The position numbers and the translations under genes are program-made. From NCBI GenBank assembly GCA_907163345.1, contig CAJQUN010000040.1, positions 2,232,001 through 2,296,000 of the forward strand: a DNA stretch of 64,000 bases, given 5' to 3'. Under the pieces are notes generated by a model. It saw only the letters and a program-made list of their open reading frames with translations, ran no database searches and was not told where the DNA came from. Below are positions 22,832 to 33,965 of the stretch, piece by piece; position 1 is the first letter of the stretch, and each line of letters starts with the position of its first letter. The stretch is from Haberlea rhodopensis (Eukaryota > Streptophyta > Magnoliopsida > Lamiales > Gesneriaceae).

Positions 22832-24837
22832 CTAATTTTCTTCATTTTCATCCGAAGAAACATCATGTCCTCCCAGACCTTGTAAGCGGCTATCAGCATC
22901 CAACCAATCCTTTAAAAGAATACACATCTCCACAGTGTTTGGTTTCATTCTACTTCTTTTTTCATCAATGACTCTTCCACCTGCACTAAAACAAGACTCC
23001 GATGGAACTGTAGATATCGGAGGAGTTAGTAGATCACGTGCCATTATGGAAAGTACTGGCCAAAGTCTAGCATTGTCTTTCCACCATGCCAAAACATCAA
23101 AAGTTTCTAATTCTTGTTCACTGAAATTTATGACTTGGTTTAGATATAACTGAAGCTCAGTAAATGAAGATGTATTAGAACTAGAAGAAGCGGAAGTAGT
23201 GTCTTGTCTTCTTCTTAACATTGTCCACACAGAACCCTTACCACTACTACCACCACTACTACCACTTTCTCTTACTGGAGTTGCTCTAGAATTATGTAAC
23301 GAATCATATAAAGAAAACAAAGCAAACAAACATTTATTAATGCGCTCTTTCTCTTGATTAATATTAATATTCTCATAAGCCATGTTGGTGTAATAAGATT
23401 CTATTATAATTTCTACACTATATAGATTTTAATCTAGGATCCATAATTGATGCCAAGCAATTCAACATAGGAATAGTTTTCCAGTATTTTTTAAATTTAT
23501 ACTCCATTGGTTCGACAATGCCTGTAAAAAACGGATCAGATCTATGTAATGCAAAACATTCACTAATTTCATAAATTTTATTCAAAAATATGGAAGAAGT
23601 TGGATAATAACAGCCCGAAAATAAATTGGTAGCATCGTAAAACGGTTCTAAAAAATTACAAATATTAGAAGCAATTTCCCAATCAGTTTCTTCAATATGA
23701 AAATGTTCGGCCATCCTTTCATTAAAAAATAAAGTGATCACATTTCTATAAGGTAAACATGCTTGCAACATTAAATATGTAGAATTCCACCTATTAGGAA
23801 CATCATAAGAAAAATCTTTATAATTCATGCCATGAGAAATACATAAACTTTTGAAGTCTTGTTTTCTAGCAACTGAACCATTAAGAAATTTAAGAGTAGT
23901 CTTTATTTTTTCTAAATGAAGCTCAAGTGGTTTCAATCCATCTTGCACACACAAATTTAAAATGACATGCACAACGAATATGAAAAAGATCACCATTTAA
24001 AATTGGTTTCAAATAAGTTTTTAATATAGTAATTGCAGCAGTATTATTAGTTGCATTATCAAATGAAATAGAGAAGATTTTATTACTAATATTATATTCA
24101 TTAGTAACTTGCATAATGCCATTGGAAATAACTCCACCCGTATGAGGCCAATCAATTTTTGTGAAACCTAAATTTTTTTTATGTAACACCCAGTTATCAT
24201 CAATCCAATGTCCTGTAACACAGAGATATGATGCATTGCCAAGATAAGTTGTCCAAATATCACTTGTTAGTCCTACTTTCGATGAAAGATTACCTAAATA
24301 CATAATTAAATTTCCTTTATATTCATTAAAAATTGTGAATGCATCCGATTTAATAGTATTCCTTGAAAATCGTTTATGTTGAGGTTGCAAACCTAAATGA
24401 ATATAATTAGTGAATTTGGCGTCCGCCCCCATTGAAAAAGGTTTCTCCGCCCATACGATGTATTTAGCTAGTTCTCTCCTATCTCTTTCAACATTATAAG
24501 TGAAAATACCTAAACTTGAACTACTACTACCAGTACCGAATTGTGAAAGAATAGTTTGGTTACCATCAGTTGGTTCTTTTTCATGTTTAGCCATGTGTCT
24601 TAGTAAATGACCTGTACCACCAGAAGAAGCATATGCATAATCTTTTTTACATTTTTTACAAACTGCCCTTGATCCCTTTCCCTCAACAATTTCTACATCG
24701 AATAGTTGCCATACATTGCTAGTTCTTTTTTTTGAAGTTCTTCTACTTGATGATTGAATATTTGGTGTGCTTTCTTCATTTTCTTGGAATTGATCGATTT
24801 CATCATCAGAATTCACATTATAAGATGAATCGGCCAT
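22832..24837 (-). pseudogene. hAT transposase with BED finger, frameshifted
   Basis: Three consecutive minus-strand ORFs together span one transposase. The first (24837-23923) has a BED zinc finger (TSNVWQLFDVE, CKKC, HLLRHMAKH), the first catalytic Asp in TSDIWTT and the second in SFDNATNNTAA. Around 23965 the frame shifts inside the conserved CACH..LNLCVQDGL segment, apparently by loss of about two bases. The second ORF (23996-23418) continues with VPNRWNSTYLMLQA and ends at a premature stop just after MDPRLK. The third (23383-22832) carries the C-terminal dimerisation block, FDVLAWWKDNARLWPVLSIM and STVPSESCFSAGGRVID, with the catalytic Glu intact. The product as it stands should be inactive. 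Confidence 0.9.
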
Positions 24838-25128
24838 TATGTATATAGACTACAATTATGAATTATCTAATGCAACAAATATAAAAGTTACCAAATATTT
24901 GCTAGGAGGAGTGTTGGCTTTGTTGCTTGAGCTTGTCTTGGCAAACGTAAGACGAATTTCTTTCTTCTTGTGAACAAATTGAGAGTATAGCGTCTTAAGT
25001 ATATAGAGCTTACAGATTAAGATGATAAAATGTTTCCTCAACACACACATATATATAACAACCAAAAAAATAAACAAAAATTTTTTTAAAAAGCCGTTGA
25101 ACGGCTATATTTTGGACCGTTGGACATT

Positions 25129-25290
25129 GGCGATCGATCGCCATTTTTGTGGCGATCGATCGCCACCCCTGCATTTTGCTTACTGCCTCTAGGCGATCGA
25201 TCGCCTTTTTTGTGGCGATCGATCTCCACCCCTGTATTTTGCTTACTCCCTATAGGCGATCGATCGCCATTTATGTGGCGATCGATCGCC
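25129..25290. repeat. 63-bp tandem repeat built on GGCGATCGATCGCC
   Basis: About 2.6 copies start at 25129, 25192 and 25255. Each unit has two palindromic GGCGATCGATCGCC words separated by a T-rich spacer, followed by CACCCCTG.ATTTTGCTTACT. One word is mutated (GATCGATCTCC). It lies inside the second hAT element upstream of its transposase. Confidence 0.95.
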
Positions 25291-25486
25291 TGTTTAAAAA
25301 AAAAAAATGAAACAGTGCCGTGCCGTGCCGTGCCAGCCCACGGGCTGGCATGGCTTGGCCCGGCACGGCCCATACTCCGGGCCGTGCCTGGCACGGCACG
25401 GCACTGTAGCAAAACGTGCAGTGCCGCTCCGTGTCGTGCCGTGCCCGTGCCGTGCCTCGTGCCGTCCGCTCCGTTTGACATCTCTA

Positions 25487-25494
25487 CTTGTAGC
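25487..25494. repeat. 8-bp target-site duplication CTTGTAGC (right)
   Basis: Identical to 22480-22487, immediately outside the right terminus of the hAT element. Confidence 0.95.
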
Positions 25495-25519
25495 CATTAT
25501 AAATTATGTCACCGTACGG

Positions 25520-25529
25520 CCTGTATTTT
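25520..25529. repeat. SINE target-site duplication CCTGTATTTT (left)
   Basis: Matches 25803-25812. It merges into the poly-T run, which is the SINE's poly(A) tail read on the plus strand. Confidence 0.8.
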
Positions 25530-25802
25530 TTTTTTTTTTGATTTACAAGGTATCCAGGCTTTCGCCTGACTAATCCTTGGGTGACGGAACCGGCCCCTCA
25601 ACGCCGCCACCAGGTAAACCGAGGGATGTGCCCGAGCTGACAGAAATCTGTGGGAGAGGACCTACAGGCCACGACCCCAGAGCACACCCCCACAATATTT
25701 CAGCAGGGAATGCGCTCCACACGGGAATCGAACCTGGCGTCGAGGGGTTCCCCTACATCACCACAGACCTTACCAACTCGGTTATGCCCCTGGGGGCTAC
25801 AT
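25530..25802 (-). mobile_element. tRNA-derived SINE
   Basis: On the minus strand, a head of about 100 bases has RNA polymerase III boxes: A-box-like TAACCGAGTTGG (about 25785-25773) and a perfect B box GGTTCGATTCC (25734-25724). A body of about 150 bases follows, then a poly(A) tail of about 10-15 bases (plus-strand T run to about 25539). A 10-bp duplication CCTGTATTTT flanks it. The length (about 273 bp) and layout are those of plant SINEs. It sits only about 25 bases from the hAT target duplication. Confidence 0.9.
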
Positions 25803-25812
25803 CCTGTATTTT
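25803..25812. repeat. SINE target-site duplication CCTGTATTTT (right)
   Basis: Matches 25520-25529. Confidence 0.8.
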
Positions 25813-26849
25813 AGATTGTTTTTTACATTGTTTTTATTTAAATTTTAAAAAAAATTACATTTAACCAAATAATTGAATATTTGTTATTAAAAAAAACAGT
25901 TCAATAAACTTTAAATAAAATATAACCAGCATTTTGTGCTTTATATGGCAATCCATTCAGTGTCTCCCAATCAAAACCAGATCAAATTACTACTTGCTCC
26001 ATTCAGTTGTTGGATAAAATATCTCTTGTGTACCATTTGATGAGCAAAGAATGAGACTCCATATCTCTATTTCACCCAATGTTTGGTTCGAGTTTTAGAA
26101 TAATTAAGAGTTAAAATAAATTATATTATCTATATATTTCAATTTGTTATACATGCATTGTAGATCTCTCACCATCCTCTCACATGAGCCAAGCGATGTC
26201 TTAATGTATAACTAAACTTGTGGTGAAAAAAAATTCGAAAACTCGATTAACCTAAGCACCATCCTGGTTTAGCTGGATCAGTTACTCAGAAGGGACTTTT
26301 GATTCTGATGAAGCATAGCATATGACCAGACAAGTTTCTTAAATAAACAATTATGTATGATACTCTAAACAATAATTGTCTGACACGTCATGGGGATGCA
26401 TCGGCATATTTTGCCACGTCATCTTATTTTTCTGGTCAGCTCAAAGATGACATGATATCTAAACTTCTGGGACACGTCAAGTAAAAAAGAGAAGAAAAAT
26501 GTATATTATTAAATATAAATAAATAAATAATATAGATAAATATAGAGGGAATGTTAGGGTTTGGAGAGGACACTCTCCTCCATTTTCTCTCTTTTGTCCT
26601 GCCCATTTCTTTTTACTTTATTATCCATTCCCTCTTCTCATTGAGGCATCGAAGGGGTCACATCGAGAGAAAAATTGGTACCCCCTAACCAATTTGTTCG
26701 TGGTTTTCAGATCTCGTCGGAGGGGAAAGCTTTGTGATATTTTTTGGGAGCATCAATGTACATGTTTATTAGTTTGTATGGAATGGTATAGACATTTCTT
26801 ATTTTTTTGTTCTAGGAAAAAACACTTATTTGGTTATATTTCTTTTATT
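25813..26849. other. intergenic, no gene recognised
   Basis: AT-rich DNA. Around 26555-26720 a block with TTAGGGTTTGGAGAGGACACT, CT-rich stretches and a possible splice acceptor (GTTTTCAG, 26703-26710) resembles a 5' leader, but no convincing ORF follows. Could be a gene fragment or chance. Confidence 0.4.
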
Positions 26850-26854
26850 ACCCT

Positions 26855-27099
26855 TGTAGATGTATATAGATTGGGCTTATGGCCCAATGCCCAATGCCCA
26901 ATATGCATTAGGTTGGGCTTGTGTCCTAATAGACATCCATATTTGACACATAGTCAAACCCTAGCCGTCAACCCAGATAAGACATGTTTGACATAGGGTT
27001 AGGGTTTGAACTCTATAAATATGTGTATATGTCTCTTATACGAAAAAACAACACAATACAACACTCTCGTTCTCACAACATAATTCGTCCCTCTTGGAG
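26855..27099 (+). repeat. Copia left LTR, truncated
   Basis: Aligns to 32227-32466 of the right LTR, then stops at the shared word TGGAGA, right before the gag ATG. Confidence 0.85.
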
Positions 27100-27960
27100 A
27101 TGGAAGTCCAAACAGTTTTCTCTGATCTTAATGGTAGTGGCAAACTCGATGGCCAGAATTATGCAGTGTGGCATAGAAAACATCAGTTTTCACTTCACAA
27201 AAAAAAGTTGCTTGATCATCTCACCAATGATATGCCTAAACCAGCTGAACCGGAAAATGGACTGACTGTCAATATCGTCGCGTACAATAAATGGGTGGAT
27301 CGGGATAAAAGTGCGTGCTTTACTATGCTAAGTTGCATGCGATAATCTGATCAGATAGTTTGAGAAGCATCCCACAGCTAAAGAGTTATGGGAACTTCTG
27401 AAGGTCATGTACGGTAGCACTTCGGCTACTAGACTAAGGGCTCTCACCCTCAAATTTAATCAGTATGTACTTGACTCTAGGCATTCGATGAGCCAACATC
27501 TTGATGTGATGAAGGATATGATTCGAGAGGTTCAGAATGTTGGAACTAAGCTCACAGATGAATAAAAAGTCTTGTCAGTCCTTAGGTCGCTATCTGAGCA
27601 GACTTGGGGTAATAGTAAGCTTGCTTGTTTTGACCAATAATGAGCAGACTAAAATGTTCGATAGTGTCGCTAGTCATTTGATACTGGAGACTGACCGAAG
27701 AGAATCTGAACATGCACAAACGACTGTTCTTACGCATATGCTAGTCAGCGAAAATCAGTGAAAACCCCAAAAGGGTGGACGTTGGAACAAGGAAATGGGT
27801 GTAAGACTGGGTAATAACAAGAATCAAGCCCTATCACCACTGAGTGGCAAGACAAAACTACGTCGCCGAGGCAAAAAGGGTGGAAAGAGGGACATAAGCA
27901 AAGTAAAGTGTTACAAACTTGAAAAAGTAACACACTTTCTTGATCTCCTTGTACTTTCTT
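27100..27960 (+). pseudogene. Copia gag (UBN2-type) with stops and frameshifts
   Basis: The start reads MEVQTVFSDLNGSGKLDGQN, then YAVWHRKHQFSLHKKK, typical Copia gag. After a stop near 27343, other frames keep LWELLKVMYGSTSATRLRAL (27389-27448) and NQYVLDSRHSMSQHLDVMKD (27460-27519), then matches to the DSVASHLILETDRRESE segment. The zinc knuckle near 27907-27945 (CYKLEKVTHFLD) has lost ligands. Clearly non-functional. Confidence 0.88.
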
Positions 27961-27989
27961 TAGTACATATATTTTTGTTTCTAATTCTC

Positions 27990-28150
27990 TCCGTCGTTGG
28001 ATTGTAGATAAAATAGCAACAATACCCGTAATGAATGATCGTGTAGGATTGGTATATTACTACCAAGTGCTAGTATGCAGCCACTATTTTGCTACGGAAG
28101 ATGGCACACAAAGAGTTGTTGAGTTGGTTTTGTACCTTTTCGTTACTTAG
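27990..28150 (+). pseudogene. Copia protease remnant
   Basis: The frame reads RRWIVDKIATI, then MNDRVGLVYYYQVLVCSHYF and TEDGTQRVVE. This resembles the Copia protease region in which an active enzyme has D-S/T-G-A; here the position reads DKIAT, so the active-site motif is gone. Match judged by eye. Confidence 0.55.
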
Positions 28151-29796
28151 CATTTGATGTAATTTACTCTTAGTTACTTTGTTTATTAGGACTTGGTTTT
28201 CATTTATGTTTGAGCAAACAATTGTATATTTTTCCTAACAAAGACCTATGTGGTTTGGTTTTAGAAATAATGGATTATTTATGTTTAAATTATCCACTGA
28301 TTGTGTTTCATACGTTATTTTGTTGATATAGTTTCTGATTCAATTATACTACATGATCTATTGAGACACATCGCTCAAAAAGGATGACTAGGTTAGTTCG
28401 AGAAAGCCTTTTTAGGCAATTTCGTAGTCAACCTCTCAGTGTGCGATCCATCATTGACATATAAGGCTTGTGGAAAGCCTATTTGAAAGGAATAAAAGGA
28501 TGTTTACCCCTTTAGTTTTGCTACGAACCTATGAGTGTGAGGCCACCTCACAAAACATTTTATATATCATTTATTTGCGCTATGGATAGAAATACCTCTT
28601 ATCTCATCAGCTAGAAAGTATGAATACGTAAAGCCATTCTAGGCATTGATTGAGAATTAAAAAGAGAAGAATTTAAAATTAGCGATAGAAAGTGAAAATA
28701 TATGTCTGATTAGTTTAGACAAATATATGAGGAAATAGAATTACAAGATAAATAGTGATTCTATATGCTTCACAAAGAAATAGTGTTGCAGACAGGGACG
28801 AAATCAAACACTTCTGGATATGGTCAGATAAATGTTGGTGCAATCGAATCATCCAATATTTTTTTTGAGGAGAAGAAACGTTTGATTGATGCCTAAAGTT
28901 TGTATCATGTGCCTTCTAAATAGTCATTTCGATTCCCTTTTGAGTAACGGGCATCGCAGAAAAAGTTATTTGGAAGTTCTGCGCCCTTGGGAATCAGTGT
29001 GATTTGTTGACAGTATTTATTACAAACATTAAAAGCTCGATCCAAGAGCTTCAAAAATTATTTTTTGTAATATATTCTAATATACTGTGAACATTCCAAT
29101 AGATGAATGACTGAAATAGAGTTCGGAAGGACTGAAATAGAGTTCCAGATGTGCATTTTGTGAGTGAAGTCAAAACGGGTCATCAAACTATACGAGTTAA
29201 ATGAACCATATGGTTGGCGCTCCATTATCTAACCAAGATGAGGCAATATGGTATTGTCTGACAAGTAAAGAAAAAATGAAAGCGATGAAAGTCTCTCATA
29301 ATCATGTGACATGTTAGTCATATGGGGTTTTGTAGGATTTATTTGCCTGTTACAACAATTGTTATGAACAATATTGGTTGGTTGAGGTAATGTGTTCATA
29401 TGTGAATGTCACCAGACTTTAATTGGCCCACTCACACGGGCAATCACCCTGGAGCTTTGATAACGAGCAGGATGAGACTTGAAGCATGTATGACATGATC
29501 CCTTTGCGCTTGGAAGAGCGTAGAAGGTTGTGATGATAATATTATAGTCGTCTTAGCATAAGAGGCTAAGATGAGATCTAATTAGATCAAATATAGAGTA
29601 CGTCCAACCTCCCAAAAGTCTGTTTATAGCCGAATGTGTGAATTGCTGGTAGATGGTATCTCGCAATGCGCAGGTCATGAGCTTTTTGAAGCCATCGGAC
29701 TTAGATTAGTATGATGTTTAGAGCGTGATATACCCGAGTTGAGTGGGAGTTCCACCACAACATGTATGCATACTCCATGTGCTCAATAAGTACTAA
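28151..29796 (+). other. eroded retrotransposon interior
   Basis: No continuous coding frame. A short stretch near 29215-29310 (LSNQDEAIWYCLTSKEKMKA) faintly resembles the Copia segment before the reverse transcriptase. The rest, including about 29420-29796, could not be assigned. Confidence 0.35.
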
Positions 29797-31770
29797 TGTA
29801 AGGACCCCCGTGCCCTTAACCCGTTATTAGTGTATTAATACATGCCTTTAGTGCATACAATCATATAATCAGGGGAAAACCACTTGCTACCATAACAAAA
29901 CATGCCAATAATAAAATTTCTTACATTATTTCTTATAATGTCCTATTTCCACAAACCAAGTCCACATACATATCATACATCTTATAATACACTAACATGT
30001 TCTCAGTTCATTTAGCAATTCATTAATTAATTGCATGCAACACATGAATGAAAAGAGAAAGACCCTTGCCTTTTTATACAACCTATATACACATATAACA
30101 GTGCTCACATGCGAGCATCTACAAATGTATGTGTATCAAATGTATAAAATATTGTGCTCAATATCGTCACTGGTATTTAGATCCTGGAAACACCTCAATT
30201 CCATAGCTCGAGCTCAACTCCAAAGCCATCGATGTACCTATTCACCTGCTCCAACAGAGACAGCCCCCACACGGGGTGAGCATACCAATATCATCAATCC
30301 AATAAGCACAATATTATAATTCATAATTTACACAATGTAAAGGCTACGAATATTAAAAGACACTCCCTGGATGTCATCATCATCATTCGGGATCCCCTGT
30401 GTTGTTCATGTTCTCAAAATAACAGAAACCATCAAATTCCCAAAAACCAGTTAATCATTACATTGAATAACAAATCCGTTCCCCATATACTGATACCATA
30501 ATCGATAAAATCAAACCATTTAAACAATGATTACAGATATTCCATATATCTCACTAACAGTTCCATAGTTCTATTTCATCGCTCGCTCCACAATAGCGGC
30601 ATTTTAATCTCACGCACGCTCAACATAGGCGACGTCATAACCGATGTTCGCTCAACAGCGATATCATCCAATCGTTGCTCGCTCAAAAGCAGCACCATAT
30701 AATTCTCAATATGTATCCATTTATTGCAAAAACAATAACCATGCATTTCACAGTTGCAATAATATGAAAGGCTATGCTCGTACGTTATACGTACCTTATG
30801 GTTCCGTAGTCCGAACCAAACATTGACTGAGTCCCGCAACCCGATGAAGTATGTGCTAACACATAAATAATTTACAATTAACCACAAGCATGCAACAAGC
30901 ACGTTCACAACCTCCAAACCTATCGTCAATCCATGACGATTAACCATTTTAAAAGACTCCGGGTTAAGCATACATAATACCCAAAATAATCCATTTCATG
31001 TGTACAAAGGTTAACCAATTACTCAATCGAGTATCCCAATTTTATTATAATAAGGCTCCAACCAATCAATTTTAAAAGTATAGCATTCCCAATGGAATGT
31101 AGACATTGCCCCAAAAATCGGCTAATTGAACCTCGATTCCAAAATCCCGATATTTTCCAAAATTTCGAAAAAAACCCACTTCTTCGAGCCGCGATCGATC
31201 ACCGATTTCATTGCGATCGATCGTGCAAACCAGTGGCCAAACAGAATCGTCTCGCGATCGATCGCGAGTCTCCGCGATCGATCACCAAACCCTCGCGATC
31301 GATATCTGAGACTTAGCGATCGATCGCTAGCACTGTGCATCTTCACCAAATTTCAGAATCTCATCGCTATCGATCGCTTCCTGCGATTTTCTGAAATCTC
31401 GGGCTTCAATGGTGTTTTTCACACCCAAAACCAATACCTCCCACACCTTCAACACCTCAAATACTCCATTTAAAACCAATAAAAACATCAAAGACACAAC
31501 TTTGAATTTTTAACCAAAAATCCCCAAATTTCAAATCCAACCCAACACCTAACCAAAATCTACAATACCATAATCAAAACGAAGGTAAGGACGATGGGAA
31601 GAAGATTACCAACTTTTCTTCGAGAAATCCAGCTCCCGGGCCAAGCTTCCAGCCATTTTCTCCAATGGAAGAAAATGGGGAGAGAAATCCGTAATTAATT
31701 TCACAATTGCCACAATTAAAATCCATTGAGGGTCATTACCACACCGAGATTAACACCATTAATTCATGGG
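29797..31770. repeat. LTR-like insertion inside the Copia element
   Basis: The region begins TGTAAGGACCCCCGTGCCCTTAACCC, the style of start seen in large plant Gypsy LTRs. It differs from the surrounding Copia DNA and has no coding potential. It contains seven CGATCGAT-type words at 31190-31380. A solo LTR is the simplest reading, but neither a clear CA end nor a target duplication was found, so the right limit is approximate. Confidence 0.4.
31190..31380. repeat. cluster of GCGATCGATCGC words
   Basis: At least seven exact or near copies of CGATCGATC occur in 190 bases (about 31192, 31213, 31254, 31274, 31294, 31315 and 31370), not in a fixed period. The same word forms the tandem repeat at 25129-25290. 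Confidence 0.9.
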
Positions 31771-32226
31771 CATCACAAAGTATGACCACTGAAGTTGAGT
31801 GACATAATGGATTCCTTATTCATCACTGTGTGAGCGTTTTATTTCATTTTTTTGGTTCCCTTTGGAACTCTGGACCAGGTCATGAGGTGTAAGCTTGATG
31901 ATACTACTTTAGCATGTATCCAATGGCCATGTCTGATGCGGTCTGTCGGACCATGTCTGGGAAAGCTTTCAAGACCAAGCTGATTGGCGTGAGTGGCCGA
32001 GGAAGAACCAAGTTGGTAATGCATCCTTTTGTTCTATGGCTCATAGGCCGGCTGACTATCTTGAAATTTGTTTTTGACATAGTCGTGAGCATAGGTACAT
32101 AATTATTCTCACTATTACTTCTTGCTTGGTCTCACACTTTGTTCAATGTATGAGAAAGGGCAACATGAAATGAGAGATTATTGAGAAATGATTTGGATAG
32201 TGATTCAAGTATGTATGAGCGGGAGA

Positions 32227-32668
32227 TGTAGCTGTATATGAGTTGGGCTTATGGCCCAATATGCATCCATTGGGTTGGGCTTGTGGTCCAATACCCAATA
32301 GACACCCATATTTGACACAGAGTCAAACCCTAGCTGTCAACCCAAATAAGGCATGTCTAACCTAGGGTTAGGGTTTGATCCCTATAAATATGTGTCTCCG
32401 TCTCCTATACGAAAAACAATATAACACAACACTCTCGTTCTCACAACATAATTCGTCCCTAATGGAGAATCACCAACGACTCCAAGGGTTTAAAGTGTAT
32501 ATCGAATGTAGTTTACTCTAGTAGTAATCTACCGAATACCAACGAGATTTCAGATCTAGAAGGTTGTAGACGAGGCTCAACAACCCGGGAAAATCAATCT
32601 TCCTTTGCAAACAGGTATATCAAAAACCCTGTTTCGATATTTTTAATTTTATGCCAGATTTTCCAACA
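32227..32668 (+). repeat. Copia right LTR, complete
   Basis: A 442-bp LTR with TG start and CA end, preceded by a polypurine tract and followed by the ACCCT duplication. It is the only complete LTR of this element. Confidence 0.85.
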
Positions 32669-33048
32669 ACCCTAAATAATTTTTTTTTAAAAAAAATGTA
32701 TTTTACCTTACAAAAATTACAGTTTCCATAAAAAATTACATGTTATCTCCCCCTAAAATTATATTTGATCCTCTAAAAAAATGTCGTTATCCATTTTTTA
32801 TGTTAATTTTTGTGCCCCTGAAACACAAATTCTGTGTCGGTCACTACTTCCATGGTATTTGAAAGTGGCCAAAAACTCAATTAAAAGAAGAGAGAAATCG
32901 TATGTGACTTTGAAAATATTAATAAAAATGACTCGTTTCTTCGTATCTCATACGTATTTTTACTCATTTCACCGCTTGAATGAAAACTTGTGTTTAATAG
33001 AGTTTCTACTAAATTAATTTGCTGAGATGTAATATCTTGAATGTGCAG

Positions 33049-33519
33049 AATGGGGTTGCTTGTGTTTTGTGTAACAACGAGGATGAGGATGTCATTTATT
33101 TATCATATGCCCATTTGCGAGCTATGTTTGGAATGAATGTATTCGTCATTTGGTATTATTTTCGTGCCGCATAATCTTGTTGAACTTCATCTGATCCAAC
33201 ATCAACGCTTGAATCCTTTTAAGCGTTATTGTAAATTTTGGAATGCGTTGTGGCATTGCATTGTTTGGAGTATTTGAAAAGTAAAGAATTTTGCATTTTT
33301 TAAAGGACTGAAGCCGAATAAAGATAAAGTGTTGGAGGAATTGAAGGTTAGATTTTGGTCTTGGTGTCTTCATATTTTTTGTCTTGTAATTTCTCTTTGT
33401 CAGATTGGTTTGTAAGTCCGGCTTTTGTTTTACGTTGTCTCTTCCTGATAATTTAGTTGTATTGTTAATTTTACGAGTACATCTTGTACTCTATGGATAC
33501 ATTTTCTTATAAAAAAAAA
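33049..33519 (+). pseudogene. LINE 3'-end relic (zf-RVT and poly(A))
   Basis: The plus-strand frame reads VACVLCNNEDEDVIYLSYAH, a zf-RVT-like Cys/His motif. A later frame reads WNALWHCIVWSI, an in-frame stop, then NFAFFKGLKPNKDKVLEELK and VRFWSWCLH. This is the typical C-terminus of plant L1-type LINE ORF2. A 3' UTR of about 100 bases ends in A9, consistent with the LINE tail. Confidence 0.72.
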
Positions 33520-33849
33520 TTTCAATGCTTGGCTCACTCCTTATGACTCAAACACACGTCATGAATTGGATTTGCATTTTAATGATTAGGAATTAGGAAC
33601 AAGTGTGTGTGCGTGCGCGTGTATATATAATGAGGTGTAATTTGTAATTTTTAAATAAAAATAGATTTTGTTTAATTAAATCAAAATAGATTTGCAATAT
33701 TAAATTAAATTCATCTCATCCAATTATGATGCAGAACCTACCCGGCTTTCTAACAGATACAGCTCGGATGATAATGTAGCTGGTGTGAACTGTTATGTCG
33801 GAGGAATAGTAGAGTGGGAGAACTTTTAAATAATTAGCTCGCATTTGGT

Positions 33850-33965
33850 AAGCTGTGGTGGGATTTTTTTATTTTACCTCTCTTCGTAGAGGAAAGACGA
33901 AAGTTTTTGTATACACAGCATGACTCGAACTCGAGTTATCTTTAAATGGATAATAATTTAATGGG
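33850..33965 (-). repeat. SINE-like fragment with B-box motif
   Basis: The minus strand contains AACTCGAGTTCGAGTCATG, an RNA polymerase III B-box-like word, followed by T/A-rich sequence. The layout resembles the fragments at 34545-34620 and 41450-41530. Confidence 0.4.

Larger units (their letters stand above)
22488..25486 (-). mobile_element. full-length hAT transposon with broken transposase
   Basis: A 2999-bp element with terminal inverted repeats TATAGATGTCAAACGG (left) and TAGAGATGTCAAACGG (right, read inward), bounded by a perfect 8-bp duplication CTTGTAGC. Both ends carry dense CCGTGCC/GGCACGG words (22500-22670 and 25315-25478), presumably transposase-binding subterminal arrays. The transposase gene runs leftward and is split by frame damage. 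Between its start and the right-hand array lies a 63-bp tandem repeat built on GGCGATCGATCGCC. It is clearly a different hAT family from the element at 11929-15537. Confidence 0.95.
26855..32668 (+). mobile_element. decayed Ty1/Copia LTR retrotransposon with nested insertion
   Basis: The left LTR starts TGTAGATGTATAT at 26855. The right LTR starts TGTAGCTGTATAT at 32227, just after the polypurine tract GAGCGGGAGA, and ends CCAACA at 32668. The 5-bp duplication ACCCT is at 26850-26854 and 32669-32673. Both LTRs share a block from TTGGGCTTATGGCCCAATG to ACATAATTCGTCCCT, including a TATAAATA box. The left LTR is truncated at TTGGAGA (about 27099), so its 3' end and the primer-binding site are missing. 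The interior keeps a broken gag and protease remnant. The reverse transcriptase and integrase regions are not recognisable and have been replaced or eroded. Confidence 0.85.

Noticed and set aside
25129..25290. Regular repeat-spacer pattern resembling a CRISPR array
   Set aside because: The spacers are near-identical copies of one 63-bp unit, and this is a plant nuclear region; it is an ordinary tandem repeat.
25086..25573. Several ORFs on both strands rich in Arg/His/Ala/Pro
   Set aside because: Translation of the GGCGATCGATCGCC tandem repeat and CCGTGCC array inside the second hAT element.
25700..25802. Possible tRNA gene
   Set aside because: It has A-box-like and B-box sequences but no acceptor stem, is followed by a SINE body and poly(A) tail, and is flanked by target duplications.
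27990..29796. Possible full Copia polymerase
   Set aside because: No reverse transcriptase or integrase motif could be read in any frame; only protease-like and faint linker traces are left.
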